The notes beneath the pieces are model-generated. The model saw only the letters and a list, made by a program, of their open reading frames with translations. It ran no database searches and was not told the origin of the DNA. A stretch of DNA of 64,000 bases from assembly GCF_024679245.1 (NCBI RefSeq), contig NC_090183.1:23611855-23675854 (forward strand), read 5' to 3'. Of the stretch, positions 13,574 to 26,480 are shown piece by piece. A program made the position numbers and the translations under genes. The DNA is from Pseudorasbora parva. Lineage: Eukaryota; Chordata; Actinopteri; Cypriniformes; Gobionidae. How positions within the stretch are numbered: position 1 is the first letter of the stretch; each line of letters begins with the position of its first letter.

Positions 13574-15077
13574 CGTTGGCAAAAAAGTATTAAGGTCAAC
13601 CACCAATTGTGCAAGTTCTCCCACTTAAAAAGATGAGAAAGGCCTGTAATTTTCATCATAGGTACACTTCAATTATGAGAGACAGAAACAAATCACATTG
13701 TCTGAGAGAAAATCACATTCTGATTTTTAAAGAATTTATTTGCAAATTATGGTGAAAAAAAATATTTGGTCACCTATAAAAAAGCAAGACTTTTGGCTCT
13801 CACAGACCTGTAACTTCTTCTTTAAGAGGCTCCTCTGTCCACACCTGTCCACAACCTCAAACAGTCCAAACTCCACTATGGCCAAGACCAAAAAGCTGTC
13901 AAAGGACACCAGAAGCAAAATTGTAGACCTGCACCAGGCTGGGAAGACAGCTTGATTTGAAGAAATCAACGTTGGGAGCAATTATTAGAAAATGGAAGAC
14001 ATACAAGACCACTGATAATCTCCCTCGATCTGGGGCTTCATGCAAGATCTCACCTCGTGGGGTCAAAATGATCACAAGAACAGTGAGCAAAAATCCCAGA
14101 ACCACACAGGGGTACCTGGTGAATGAGCTGAAGAGAGCTGGGACCAAATTCGCAAAGGCTACCATCAGTCACACACTACGCCGGCCAGGGCCCCCCCGCT
14201 TAAGCCAGTACCTGTCCGGGCCCATCTGAAGTTTGCTAGAGAGCATTTGGATTATCCAGAAGAGGATTGGGAGAATGGCATTTGGTAAGATGAAACCAAA
14301 GTATAACATTTTGGTAAAAAATTCAACTTGTTGTGTTTAGAGAAGAAAGAATGCTGAGTTTCATCCAAAGAACACCATAACACTACTGTTAAGCATGGAG
14401 GTGAAAACATCATGCTTTGGGGGTGTTTTTCTCCAAAGGGACTAGGAAAACTGATCCGTGTAAAGGAAAGAATTAATGGGGCCATGTATTGTGAGATTTT
14501 GAGTAAAAACCTCCTTCCATTAGCAGAGGCATTGAAGATGAAACGTGGCTGGGTCTTTCAGGATGACAGTGATCCCAAACACCCCACCAGGGCAACGAAG
14601 GAGTGGCTTCATAAGAAGCATTTTTAGGTCCTGGAGTGGCTTAGCCAGTCTCCAGATCTCAACTCCATAGAAAATCTTTGTTGCGCTGGGATCCATGTTG
14701 CCCAGCAACAGCCCCAAAACATCACTGCTCTAGAGGAGATCTGCATGGAGGAATGGGCTAAACTACCAGCAACAGTGTGTAAAAACCTTGTGGCAACTTG
14801 CAGAAAATGTGTGACCTCTGTCATTGTCCACAAAGGGTATATAACAAAGTATTGAGATTAACTTTTGTTATTGACCAAATACTTATTTTCCACAATAATT
14901 TGCTAATAAATTCTTTAAAAATCAGACATGATCAGATGTGATTTGCTGGATTTTTTTTCTCATTCTGTCTCTCATAGTTAAAGTATTCCTGTGATGAAAA
15001 CTACAGGCCTCTCTCGTCTTTTTAAGTGGGAAAACTTTCACAATAGGTGGCTGACTAAATACTTTTTTGCCCCACTG
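13574..15077 (+). mobile_element. Second Tc1/mariner element, degraded
   Basis: Inverted ends carry ggcaaaaaagtatt at the left and the complementary aatacttttttgccccactg at the right. TA lies on both sides (13572-13573 and 15078-15079). The ends share ccaccaattgtgcaagttct-type sequence with its mirror. Inner copies of the gtatttggtca-like motif occur at about 13760 and 14875. The 1504-bp length is normal for Tc1. The family differs from the 7492-9072 copy. Confidence 0.88.
13878..14855 (+). pseudogene. Tc1-like transposase relic with stops and frameshifts
   Basis: The sequence begins [20 protein letters not shown] and hits a stop shortly after, at about 13953. Recognisable blocks then continue in other frames: [49 protein letters not shown] (second catalytic Asp region), [11 protein letters not shown] (Glu region), and ending HKGYITKY with TGA at 14853-14855. 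The block of the first catalytic Asp contains a stop in the WSDE position (tggtaagatgaa). It is clearly dead and carries several independent lesions, which suggests an old copy. Confidence 0.88.
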
Positions 15078-15869
15078 TATGTAACTTGATGATTACATAA
15101 TATGACTATAATTCAATTTCATTTTCTTGAAAATAGCATACATTTATTGTTACTTGAATTCATTGTTCATTTCTAAGAACTTGGCACTTTACATATTTTG
15201 CATACTCTGTGCGAGTATGTGTGTGTGTGTGTGAATACACATTGTCTGTGCTCCACAATATGGGTCTAGAGGTTTATTCAGTATAATAGCATTTTAAATA
15301 AACAGCCCTTTCTTGTAACAGGCTCCGCTTTGTTATGTGGCTGATAGTTGCAGCCCGAGCCAGAGAAGGCAGCTGTCATATCTGTGCAAACATCGAGTTC
15401 GGAAATGGAGAATTATGTCACTGGAATGGCAAGCTTGTGTGAGGGGAACCGGCAGGCAGGCAGGCAGGCCTGTTTTCCCATGAGTCCACTTCTGCCAGTA
15501 GAGAGTTACTGAGCTGTTATGAGAGACTGAAGCTAAATCTTACCTTATGTTTAGGGCACTTGCTTCTGTCTGTTATGTCTGTTTTTCTTTGACACTCTTG
15601 AATACTTTCTCTCATTATGTGTCTCATCTCCTCCATTAATCTTCTGTATGTCCTTTCCACATGATGCTTTTCAATATTGACATGATTTCCATGCCTTTGT
15701 CCACATTCATGGTCTCCAGACCCCCTGGTGGACACGCTAATTTTCTTCTACCACACGCACAGGCTCAAGTTAAGCCATATGTGACACAGTTCTTTACTTC
15801 TGGGGTTTTATGCCTGAAGGAACCTGAATTTGCAGCTTTTCACAGTCTCAGCTCAAGGAAATAATGTCC

Positions 15870-16410
15870 CTATCAACACCTGGTATTAAGTGTTTTGGTC
15901 TGATCGGATCATCAGAAGTAGACAAGGGACACGCATACCTGTTTACACCTGGTGTTTTAATCCATCTCTTTAGTCCATTTTCGATCAGTTCTGTACTGTT
16001 TCTTCGAGGGGTGGGTATAAGTATGGCTTTTTTCAGATCTTTCAATTTAATGGACAAAATAGGCTTGCACAGTTTACGTATGAACCCGGCCGAAGATGAC
16101 GGAAAAACATACAGAGAGCAGCAGCTTTCGTTTTTACTCTGATAGCCGCAAAACCACGCTGAACTCTGTGTATGCATGTTAGAAATCTGGAATAGAGAGA
16201 GAACATTGTGCTTGGTACATTTTTCTTCTTCAAACCAAACTTGGGTCCTCGTCTGACAAAGTTTAAATCCCATATGGCTAGCGCACTTCCCATAATGTTT
16301 ACTCATTAGGTCAATAAACAGAGAGAAGGCAGTGCTTTGTGGCTGTTCGAGTGCGTTTTCTCTGGAAGTGGACAAGCTCAAAAAGTGTTAGACCATGTTT
16401 ACACCTTTAT
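15870..16410. repeat. Possible degenerate DNA transposon with repeated cacctgg motif
   Basis: The motif acacctgg appears in atcaacacctggtattaag (about 15871), gtttacacctggtgttttaa (about 15950) and, altered, gtttacacctttattttgg (about 16396). I could not define matching ends or a duplication. It resembles dispersed repeats of fish, but class and limits are uncertain. Confidence 0.3.
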
Positions 16411-16798
16411 TTTGGACACCCAATGTTTTCAGCTGGCAAAAACACTAGGTGCTCTGCCGAACGCACCTTGCTTTAAGCGTTTTGGTACATCTTTTTTTTT
16501 TTTTTAAACCTGATTTCACGGCAATGAGGTGGCTTTACGAGGTGGCTAAGTCTCTCGTACGAATTCCTACAATTTTTGCTAAATCTTACGTATTTTACGA
16601 GTTGCCTAACTTGTATGAATTTGTATGAATGACCTAAAAATTAATTTTTAGTTGAGACTCTTGGACAGCTCCAACACTGATGCAACATACTGAAAGTGCA
16701 AAAAACTAGCCGTATCATAAGAAAGTCACATACATCTGGAGTGGCATGAACATGATGTAATGATGTGAGTGTTTTTTGTGTTTGATGTTTTTTTAGTT

Positions 16799-16840
16799 AG
16801 TTTGGATAGAAGTGTCTGGTAAATGCATAAATGTAAATGA
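16799..16840 (+). repeat. SINE-core-like fragment
   Basis: tttggatagaagtgtctggt followed by aaatgcataaatgtaaatg resembles the conserved core shared by fish V-SINE/HE1-type elements (tttggataaaagcgtctgct). A second fragment in opposite orientation is at 23176-23235. Confidence 0.5.
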
Positions 16841-16994
16841 CTTCTGAATTAATATTTTGAGTCTGATCTTTTCAGGGTAAGTTGATCCGGTTCCATCACA
16901 CTAGTTTCATTTTAGCAGCATATGCGTTTTATTTTTATTTTTTTTATTATGCTTCTGTTTAACGAACTATATTTTCTATACTTGTTATAGAAAG

Positions 16995-17110
16995 TATAGG
17001 GTGTCTTGCTCAAGGACACCTCAACACTTGGTCAGGTGGAACCGGGGATCGAATCACCAACCTTTCGGTTTGTAGACAGTCTACATGAACCACTGAGCCA
17101 CTGCCGCCCT
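16995..17110 (-). mobile_element. tRNA-derived SINE head
   Basis: Read on the minus strand, the segment begins gggcggcagtggctcagtgg and contains ggttggtgattcgatccc, which look like the A-box and B-box of a tRNA-type RNA polymerase III promoter. It continues into ccttgagcaagacaccc. This is the typical head of teleost tRNA-derived SINEs. It directly abuts the inverted repeat that starts at 17111. Confidence 0.65.
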
Positions 17111-17928
17111 GCTATAGACCAAGAACAGGTTCATGAGTATTATTTGGCAGCTCTAGGAAGACATTTGAACACATTTCAGAAGGCCAAAAGCCAGTTTGGC
17201 AGAAGAGTTTTAGATTACGGTCAATCTGGCTGCTGATCAAATTTTTGTATTATTTCATTCTTAATCACATTCTTTATTCCAGTCGGCTCATGGTATTACG
17301 AAAATATTCGTGCATCAGGTAAGATGACGTAAAATTAGAACAGACTTCTGTCTGTGCAACTGTAACTACTTTACAGCCGGCCGACACTGATTCTACATGT
17401 TTAATCAACCCCAAAGAAACAGAACACACCGAAAAAACGAAGTCGGCTGACACTCAAAAATGGCACTGCGTTGCCCACATAGCTTATGTCCCTGGCATTA
17501 AAGCTGCTTTTGCCACATAGTAGCTGGTTTTCTGATTTTTTTTTTTTACAGACATCACAACCCCACAAAGATAAATTACTCCAAACTGATTTTTATACGC
17601 TTACTGTTGCAAATCAGTGTAAGGTACAGGGTGAATTTTGAACATTGATGTTTTTGTTTTCTTTTTTAACCATAAAAAATTATATACTGCAGCTTTAACT
17701 GAAATTGGAGCATTCTTTTAATAATACTGAAGTATGTGTTTGTAATGGGGATATTCTAAAGAAGAAAAATGAAAAAACATTCACTTTTTGACCTCCGACT
17801 GCATCTGTCATTTTTGACCGTAATCTAAAACTCTGCTGCCAAACTGGCTTTCAGCCTTCTGAAATGTGTTCAAATGTCTTCCTAGAGCTGCCAAATTAAT
17901 ACTCATGAACCTGTTCTTGGTCTATAGC
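17111..17928. repeat. Long inverted repeat, arms about 115 bp
   Basis: The arms 17111-17224 and 17814-17928 are reverse complements of each other with few mismatches, from ctatagaccaagaacagg at one end to cctgttcttggtctatag at the other. The spacer of about 590 bp has no coding frame. It could be a foldback transposon, possibly with a TA target at the ends. Class unknown. Confidence 0.7.
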
Positions 17929-20611
17929 GCAGCCAGGAAACCTGCACCTCCATCCAACCGCATGCCTCTGGCCAGACCTCCGCGGTCATGTGTTCTCCCT
18001 ATCCTTGTGGAAATACTCCAAAGCTAGATTTAATTAACTTTGTTATATATATTTAACAAAAAAAAATATATTAAAATATATAAATTGAAAAGTAAATGTA
18101 ATATACAATCATTGTATTTTTTAATCTATATTTTATTATATATATCTCCTTCCACACCAAATTCATATTTTGTGCATGGATACAAGCTATATGGTGTATT
18201 TTCACTATACAAATGTACAGGTCAGAGTTTATAAAATTACATTTGTTACAACGCAAAAGAGGTAAATTCTACACATATGCTTGTGTTTCCACTGTCCTTA
18301 TTCGCATGGGTTTTCTGGAAATGAATAGAAGTCTGCTTTGACCGCACATTCACCCGTGGTAAAATCACCGTAATGCGTTTCAAAATATGCCTTGATCTGC
18401 GGTTCTTAGTGGTGTTGCGTTTCCATTGGTGTTTTTTGGCTTCATTTTGGTTCTTGATTTATATCTTTTTGTACCTATCAGCTGACACGACACATTATAT
18501 ACATAACCTTTGGTCCTTCCACTCTTTCCACCAATAACAGTAATGCTGTGAGTGACGGCTGTTTTGGCTTCTGTATCAGAGTCTGAAATGTGTTGGAGAT
18601 TCTTCTTCATCAAGATTCATCAAAACAGCTTGTTGCACAGTGGAGCAGGGCTTATTTGAGTTGGCAGGCTGATGGCAGCAAGCAGAAGAAAAAACGTGCA
18701 ACTTCCCGTTTCTTCTGAATTACATCCAGCTCGCTGCTTCTAGGTATTGAAATTCTATCAGTAAGCTGCTCGTTTTTACAGTCATGGTTTCTGTTCGAGT
18801 GTGTGTTCTGCTCTACCGCAAAGTCCATATACAGGTCAACCTGTGCACTCTTGCTCTTTTCCCCTTGTTCTTTCTTTTTGTTTGAGCTATTTTGTCATTA
18901 ATCTCCCTTTTCTTTCTCTTTCATTATTTCCTTTTATTTCTCACTCTGTTTTATTTCTTTCACTCGTTCACTTTCTACTCTGGAAAGTGCCTTTCAGCAA
19001 GGTTAGTGTTTTTAAAGGGAAAGCCACACAGCTAGATCTACACCAAAGCCAAACGGACAATTAACTTTTTTAATTAATCATAAATAATACTCTGTTGGAC
19101 ATATTCGTCATGATCCGTGGTATTTTGTGCTTAAGTTCTTATTATTATTTGTTGGTCTTTCCATTTTGTCAGATGCTGCATTTTTATTTTTTGCTCTGAA
19201 GTTCACATTCTGCTCATTTCAGCTGCTTAAGAAAATGATAATGTACTGTTCAGATGGTGGTTCGACGGTATTTCTCAAGCGTGTGATACAAAGTTAATGT
19301 ACCAATGCGCATAATAGATTTAGACTTAAAAATGGGGTTGGAAAGTCTCAATGGATTCTCAGAGAACTCAAAGCTCTAAACTCAGCACACTGCACCATGC
19401 ACATGTATGTTTTTTAAAGGGAATTTTACAAGTTGTGCCTATCTTATGCGTGAACACTTTACATAAACAAAGAAGAGCTATGGCACATGCAAGGAAAGTT
19501 TTGTATTCCATCCATGTTGCATGTAATTGATAGTGAAATAACATTAAGGCTAAATCTCGTTTGATTGGTTGTGGATAAAATCTCCAGTTACATTTAGCTT
19601 TATGCAATGATAGAAGAAAAGTCTGGCAACAGCATTTCATCCACATATTAAGTGCAATATCATCTTGAGTGACAATGTCCATGTTCAGTAATATAATTGG
19701 TGTTGTACAGTGAGTTGCCCTTTTGGAAATTGGCTGATGGCTACACCACACTGTCCTGGGAAATTCTCAATGGCACACTGCCCAATGATGTTCAGTCCCT
19801 ACTGTCTTATATTTTCTAGGATAAATCTGACCTCATAAAAATGAATTTATTGTGGATTAGTTCCAGGACTCCAGAACAAACAGACAAACACAACAAATCA
19901 TAATACAGATGGTTAGTTATTTAAGTACAGTATAGTACATAGTGATGGGTAGTATTACTGTATGAAATGCAGAACATTTTATTTGTATATATTAATTTAG
20001 TTTATTACAGGTATTTTTCATTGCAGGTCCAAGAGCTAATATGTTAAATACAGTATGTCATATTTGTGACGCACTGTGTCCTGATCCCGCTCTCTCAACT
20101 CTCCTGTCTCTTTCTACCACCTTATGAATACAATTCTAAAAAGCACAGAACGGAATTGTGAAATTCATCAGAAGGAGTGATAAGGTGTCTGTATCCCTCC
20201 AGATTTCCCCAGTGGATTGTAAACTTTAGTACTTCAGCCTACTCTTTCCAGGAAATCTAAAACGGTTTCATTATTTTTTATTAATTTAATTTAAGTACTA
20301 GTTAGGGGTCCAAGAACCAAAGCTACTGGAATCATCTGTGTCTGTTCTGATGTTCTTCTTCTTCCTCCTCTTTATGTATTTATTTATTTTTATTTGGATG
20401 TCAGTCCATAAATCCCAAATATCCAAAACTCACTATCTCACTAATATCCTCTGGACAATATAAGCAGCAAATGTAACACTTTTGCAATAACTCCAATAGC
20501 ACTTGGACAAAACCCCTCCTTTCAATAAATTATATATCTATTTTAAAAATATCCACCTATAAAAATGCAAAAATCTTTTTTCTGTTTTCTAAGACATTTG
20601 ATGTGTATCAT

Positions 20612-21138
20612 CAGGGGTTTTCAAACTGTATAATGCCAAGGACCCCCAAATATGACACCTTTCATAAGGGGTCCCCTTCCTAAAATCAATCTATATAGTT
20701 TTATGTATGAAAAAAAAAAACATTTAAACTGTTAGATAAATAGTAAGTGTGACATTATAAATACAAAATGTTGTTTCCAAACTTAAATTGGCTATAATTT
20801 ATGTTGGATGTATAAACCTGAAGAACAACATTTTTCAATGAAAATAATTTATCTAAGCAACTTTCACATTAAATGTAAGCAGCTCAAGTACTGCGTTAAG
20901 AATAAAGCCTTACAAACCTCAGTGAGCGAGATAAGGTGGACTATAGTGAAAGAAACTCGCTAGATACAAAGCAAACAAATTGCAAAGTATGTATACAGCA
21001 AGAAAGGAGAGAAACATTTAGAAATGAAATGTTTGGTAGACTTTATCCATTTTAGTCTTGTCTTTCTGTTCCCTGAAAATTTCTGGGGACTCCTTAGAAC
21101 CTTCTGGAGGACCCCAGACCCCAGTTTGGAAACCCCTG
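20612..21138. mobile_element. hAT-like element with CAGGGGTTTTCAAACTG ends
   Basis: The left end caggggttttcaaactg and the reverse complement of the right end caggggtttccaaactgg are inverted repeats. Inner blocks with gaccccc/ggaccccag are also mirrored. No clear 8-bp duplication is seen. Length is 527 bp and there is no transposase. Confidence 0.65.
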
Positions 21139-21875
21139 ATCTAGAGATGGTGATAAAATTTGAAATTAGAAAATGTATTTTAAAAAAAGTTTGACAATTT
21201 GATTTATAAAGTTGTTTAATAGAAACAAGCCCTTTTTTATTTTATGTGACTGTTAATAACTCAGTGGACCTGTATCCTGAAATTATATGAAACTTCTTAC
21301 ATTTAGACATCAGAGGATGCAAGAGTTTGATCAGGAAAGTTTGAAACGGATCTTGTGAGTGCTATCTTAAAAGCATACATGGCACATTTCTCCAACTTTA
21401 TGGAACTAGGGGGCGCTATAACTTAAGGAAATCCTCAAAACTGTGCAACTGTGATCAAAGAACTTAATCCACAACGATTGCATACACACGTTTTTTTTTT
21501 TCTCCAATTTTGTAATTGTAGTTTGGACACAAGTTGTTGCCACTTGTGGCTATATATCTGTGGTAATCATACAGAAGATGGCAAACATTGTTCTACTAAT
21601 ACAATCGTTAAGGCCTCAGATGGTGTGCGGTTTAAGCCCCAGCTACCAGCACACACACAAACCACACATTTCTGGCCACTATAAATCCCACATGCATACC
21701 ACTAAACGACGGCAGGAGATTACTTTCACATATCGCCTGCTGCTCTTTTTCTGTGTATCAATCTTTCTCTCTCTAGGATCATGCACTAAGACTGTTGTTT
21801 TCTTGCATTTGAAAGTCTTGGAAGTAATTACAAATAAAGCTCTTTTGTACTGACTTGGCTTGTTGTGTATTTCAG

Positions 21876-21977
21876 AGATCATCGATGACCTTGCTCAACT
21901 CGTGGACAAGACGGACGGCCGCATCAAAAACGAGACGCACAGAGTCAAGCTGTTGGATGCCAAGTCCACTACTTGTG
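21876..21977 (+). CDS. stx8: Syntaxin 8, penultimate coding exon (end of SNARE motif)
   Basis: This 102-bp exon encodes the C-terminal half of the Qc-SNARE helix of syntaxin 8, an endosomal t-SNARE that pairs with other syntaxins and a VAMP to drive endosome fusion. The read-through is EIIDDLAQLVDKTDGR followed by IKNETHRVKLLDAKSTTC. This lines up with the end of vertebrate STX8, including the IIDDLA block, the hydrophobic heptads and the Lys/Arg-rich stretch before the membrane. The acceptor follows a pyrimidine-rich tract ending ttcag at 21871-21875; the donor GTGAGT starts at 21978. The first two bases (AG) complete a Glu codon from the previous exon and the last base (G) opens a Gly codon completed by GG at 29185, so both phases fit. 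The exon is too short to be found by an open-frame search. Family identity is from recognition, not a database search. No upstream stx8 exon is visible in the window. Confidence 0.93.
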
Positions 21978-22600
21978 GTGAGTTTCTGCCACCGTAGCCC
22001 TGGTTTTATGTACTCGGCATCAAAAGCCCAGCAACAATAAGCCTGTCCATCGTTCAGATTTACGGCCATCTCTCTCTCCGTCCCTTTTCTCCTACCTGCT
22101 GCATCTAGAGCAGTCTTCAGAACTCACAGGATTAAAGCCCGCTGCCTGTAAATGGCAAAGTCAGATCTGCACATTGTGGTCTGTCTCAGTGCTGTGAGCT
22201 CTTACTGGGCCATCTGCATGTGATCTGTGAGTTTGTTATTGGAGCGGCAGTAGAGGTGAGATCAGGCTGAGACATTTAGAGAGGTCATTTACACAGATTT
22301 CTGGAAAGTTCTGCAAGACATTATTTTACATCTGTATACTTCAGAGTGCTTTGGTCTAATTTGGTCTGTTTGTGTGTTAGAGACTATTCCAAAGATTACA
22401 ATTTCTATCATTGTTTACTCTCCCTCTTGTTGTTTCAAACTTCTATGACTAATAAGTGCTCTTTTCAGTATAATGGAAGTGTATGAGGACTAGGGCTGTC
22501 CAACTCCAAAATGACATTAAAGCGCCATCACTTAATTTCCATATGATAGCTGTAAAGTCAGCATGAAATGTAAATTTACCCTCCCTTTTTTTCTAAATGC

Positions 22601-23020
22601 ATGTTATTGCTAGCCTGGATGCCAGCCGAACTTAGCTCCACCCAAAATGTGTGTTATTTTAAATGTGTGTTATTTTACCCCAAAAAATGGTGTTTGGGGG
22701 TAAATTGTGTGTTATTTTGGCAAGATTGCCTGCTAAAATTCGCACTCATGGGTCTATATATCACATAAAAGTCGCTTCAACCCTTGGACATATAAAACAA
22801 CCGCGGAAAAAAACGCGGACTTGGCAACACAGTAGTTGAGCTCTGTCTGTTGACATTTGATAATGCGTCGCTTCGTTGCTCTGATTGGTTGTAGGTCTAT
22901 CCAATTGATGTCTTTCCTGGTTCGGTTGAAACACGCCTCATAATCACAGCCCAATGGAGCAGTTTCAGACTCATATTCTGACTAGAATTGAGTATGACCA
23001 CGTCAGGCTATGTTATTGCT
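22601..23020. mobile_element. Small element flanked by an 11-bp direct repeat
   Basis: ATGTTATTGCT occurs at 22601-22611 and again at 23010-23020. Between them, the left end agcctggatgcc and the reverse complement of the right end agcctgacgtgg share AGCCTG. This looks like a roughly 400-bp insertion that duplicated 9-11 bp of target. A related copy without clear ends starts near 23298 (agcctgacaaggcagaccc). The two copies share caaccaaccagagcaacgaa-type sequence in opposite orientation. Confidence 0.55.
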
Positions 23021-23175
23021 CTTACTGTGAACAATTCATCCTTGCACATTTCATTGGTATCAAAATGTCATAACTTGATCTTCCAGTGAAAAACTTTTCC
23101 AATCATTTTGCCTGCAAAATCAACCAAAGAATAGAACCAAGACTCCACCCCCACATTTTCTTCTTTTCAATAATC

Positions 23176-23235
23176 CATTTAAATGTTTTAATTTAGCAGA
23201 AGCTTTTAATCCAAAGCGACTTATAAATGAGGAAT
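23176..23235 (-). repeat. SINE-core-like fragment, reverse orientation
   Basis: ttagcagaagcttttaatcc followed by aaagcgacttataaatgagg is, in reverse complement, the tttggataaaagcgtctgct-type core of fish V-SINE/HE1 elements. Confidence 0.5.
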
Positions 23236-24774
23236 ACAAGCGATTTATCATAAAGAAGCAATAAACACAAGAAGTGTTTTAGACATTGGTTAGAGTTAGC
23301 CTGACAAGGCAGACCCACATCAAGATGTTTGGTCTGGAAACTCACCATAGACAGGGCTCAATCCGAGGGGCGGGATAAACGGTTGTCTTTCAAACTCCCT
23401 CTGCACGCGATAGGATAGCGCTACAACCAACCAGAGCAACGAAGGTGAAGCGAACTTATTGATAGATTAAACTTTCGCTGTATCCGGTCGGCAAAACTCC
23501 GAACACATCTTCCCTTCTTAAGAATGACTTCAGTGCCGTTCTTTGTTCTTTTCGCAGAGAAAAGCTTAACTCCAAGTCTTCAGAGTCGCGGTCAAAGCTG
23601 ATTCAAAAGACCGCCGTTTACCAGTTTCTGTGTTTACAAGTAGCACGCAAGCGCAACTCTGCCGTCATTATGTTAAGCTCCACCCACCGACTCTATACCT
23701 TTTCACACTTGACAAAAAACATTTTTGGGTGAGCTGTTGCTTAAAGAGAGCTGACTTGCCAGTAGAGCTACTATTTATGAGGCTTTTCGCTGTCTCAAGT
23801 TACATCAGTACATTAATTATTAAATAAGCTCCTCGTAGACATGGAATTGATCGTGAATTCCTTTTCATTATAACCATGATCATGTGCAGCGTGTGAATAG
23901 TAAAACTGATCATTTTTCTTTAGTGAGAGCCAGTTTGACTACATCACTTCTGCTTGCCCTATAAAGATCCGTCTTGAATTTCTCTGGGAAATAAATGCAT
24001 CGCTGCGCTTTGTCCTGCTTCTCTAATGTGACACATAATTCCATTTGTTTGTCCAGAGGACTCTACGGACTAAAGTTTGTTTGCAGATCCCAGAGCTGGA
24101 GGCCAGAGTCGCAGACTTTTGCATTGATTCTCTTTCTCGCTCCTTTATTTCTCCATCCCTCTTCTTCTTGTCCCGCGTCTGCTTTTAACACCTAACCATA
24201 TTCATGTATTCCGTGAAGGGGGGTGAAGAGGGGTTGATGAATGGAAAAATTCCTCACTGCCTTGTCGCCCGTACCCCACTTCTGTTTTTGTCTTTTCTTT
24301 CAACTTCTGTTCCCTGACTCACTTCACTCCTCACGTTTCCCAACTTTGTTTGACACTTGTCTTTGTCCCGTAGAAAGAAATTGCTGAAAATATAACATGC
24401 CACAACACTTTCAAGGTCTCTCTATCTGTCTAATCTCTCACTCCTGTGGACACACAAGGTTTATTCAGTATGTATCTCCTGTGTCATTCTTATTTTTGTA
24501 TGGGTGTTCACAATATAGTGTAGAAGAGGATATTTTTGCATACAATATATGTTGTGAGTCAATAAATTATTAAATATAAACATTTTCTGTCCTTTTGACA
24601 CTCACAGTATTATAATAGTTTATTTTGTGTTTTATTATTATTTTTTATTTATTATTTATGTACAATTAATCATCCAGCTAGTTGAAACTCCCTTTAGTTC
24701 TGGTTGTGTCGTCAACCTGAAAGCCTAAGGGAAAAACACATAGCATTGTTTCACATGGCAACAAAATCTCTTGT

Positions 24775-25215
24775 TCTCGCCAAGGCTGCATTTATTTTTT
24801 CAAAAATACAGTAAAAACAGTAATGTTGTAAAATAATTCATACAATTTAATATAGCTGTTTATATTTTAAAATGTATTTTATTCATGTGATTGGAGAGCT
24901 GAATTTTCTGCATTACTCCAGTCACACGATCCTTCAGGAATCATTGTAATATGTGTCATATATATAATTGTATATCATGTATCATAAATAATTATTAAAT
25001 ATCCTAACTTAATTTTTTTGTTAACACCGTAATATGTTGTTTTTCAGGATTCCTTGGTGAATAGAAATTTAAAAAGGCATTTATGCGAAATAGAAATCTT
25101 TTGTAACATAGATGTATTTGCTGTCCCTTTTGATCGATTAAATGCATCCTTGATGAACAAAAGTATTTATTTCTTTAAAAAAAAATGTAATTCTAAACTT
25201 TTGACTGATAGTGAA
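24775..25215 (+). repeat. Abundant cyprinid-type dispersed repeat
   Basis: Landmarks in order are aaggctgcatttatttt, acagtaaaaacagtaatgtt, ttactccagtcacacgatcc, ttcaggattccttggtgaat, atgcatccttgatgaac and acttttgactgatagtg. The same series occurs at 30300-30600 and, inverted, at 30584-30980. It is a non-coding interspersed element. Confidence 0.7.
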
Positions 25216-26071
25216 TAGATAGAAATAGACCATGATTTGATTGCAGTTTAGAATACAACCATCTTTACGTCAAAAATGCAAACTTTAGTGCGGCTAAATT
25301 TAAAGCCAAATATGTCATCATTTTGGAATGTATGAAGTCTGATGTTATTCCATTCGTGTAATTCGTTTTTAATTTGTTTACATTCTACAACCAAATACTT
25401 TACATCCATCCTCTTTGAAAAGATGAAAGAGGAAAAAGGGACTATTAGAAAACAACATTGACAGGCAGATCAAAATCATCTGTTCAGAAAATGATACATT
25501 TCAGGTCCATCTTTTTTTTCCGTTTTGTTCGGAATCTTTTAGCCCCTGACTATGACAAGTTGAAGTTTAGAGTTTTGCAGGTCTCTTTCTCCCTCGACTT
25601 TGATTTTAAATAAATAAAGGACACTTGGGAAGAATGCGTGTCCTTTGTTCTGCCCCTGGGTGGCCTCACAGGTCTTCTGCCCTCTGTGCACACTAATCTA
25701 TTTGTCTAGCAAATATTATTGTTGTCTTTGGGGCAGCGTGATTGGGTTACAGAGCTTATTTGATTGCTTATAGGACTGTGACAGTTTCTCAGAGGTGAAA
25801 AAGAGGAGCAAACAGATGAGCCTGGGTGTGAAGCTCACTTTAAGGCATAGAAATCTCACAGTGTGAATGAGGGTTTGTTTTACACGCTTCTCTTTACACT
25901 GATTTAAATGTGAATGACATCTCGGTATTTGCCGTTTTATAAAGAAAAGATAATGTTCACTTGGAGATGTTTTTTTTTTGTTCATCATGTTAAATGATTT
26001 TCTACCGGTTTGCCAGTTCATTGGAGGCTATATTTTCACTTAGCTTTGTTTTCTGTTAAATAAATCTCTCA

Positions 26072-26480
26072 TTTTTCAGTGGGATAGGGAACAAAATATT
26101 GTTGGTTTAACTTAAAAAAGTAAGTGACCTGGTTGCCTTAATTTTGAGTTTATTGATATAAAAAAACTTGAGTTGATACAATGAAGGAAATTGGTTTAAT
26201 AAATAGAAACTCAAAATAGTATTGTATATGACCCACATAAAACGTGATAAATCATGAAGATAGCACAATTTGGCATGTTTCACTGCGTCATCACAAATAA
26301 AACACACAACTACCCAATATGCTTACAAAAATCTTATATTTGATATATAAAATAATATTTGAATAAGGGTTGTTTATTCTCAAAAATGTTCATTGTATTA
26401 ACTCACATTTTTAATTTCAATGAAATTTTAAGGCAACCAGGTAACTTATTTTTTTTTTATTTTATGTTTTTACAGTGTAG
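26072..26480. repeat. Short palindromic MITE-like repeat
   Basis: aaaaaagtaagtgacctggt with tgccttaa (26112-26141) is mirrored by ttaaggcaaccaggtaactt (about 26431-26450). The ends continue toward acagtgtagtcac. The interior is AT-rich and non-coding. Exact limits are uncertain. Confidence 0.5.

Noticed and set aside
15848..16381. 177-codon minus-strand open frame
   Set aside because: It ends and starts within repeat-like sequence carrying cacctgg motifs. It has no recognisable domain and no exon-like borders, so it is probably a chance frame.
19368..19751. 127-codon minus-strand open frame
   Set aside because: Composition looks random, no family resemblance was recognised, and it is isolated in an intron.
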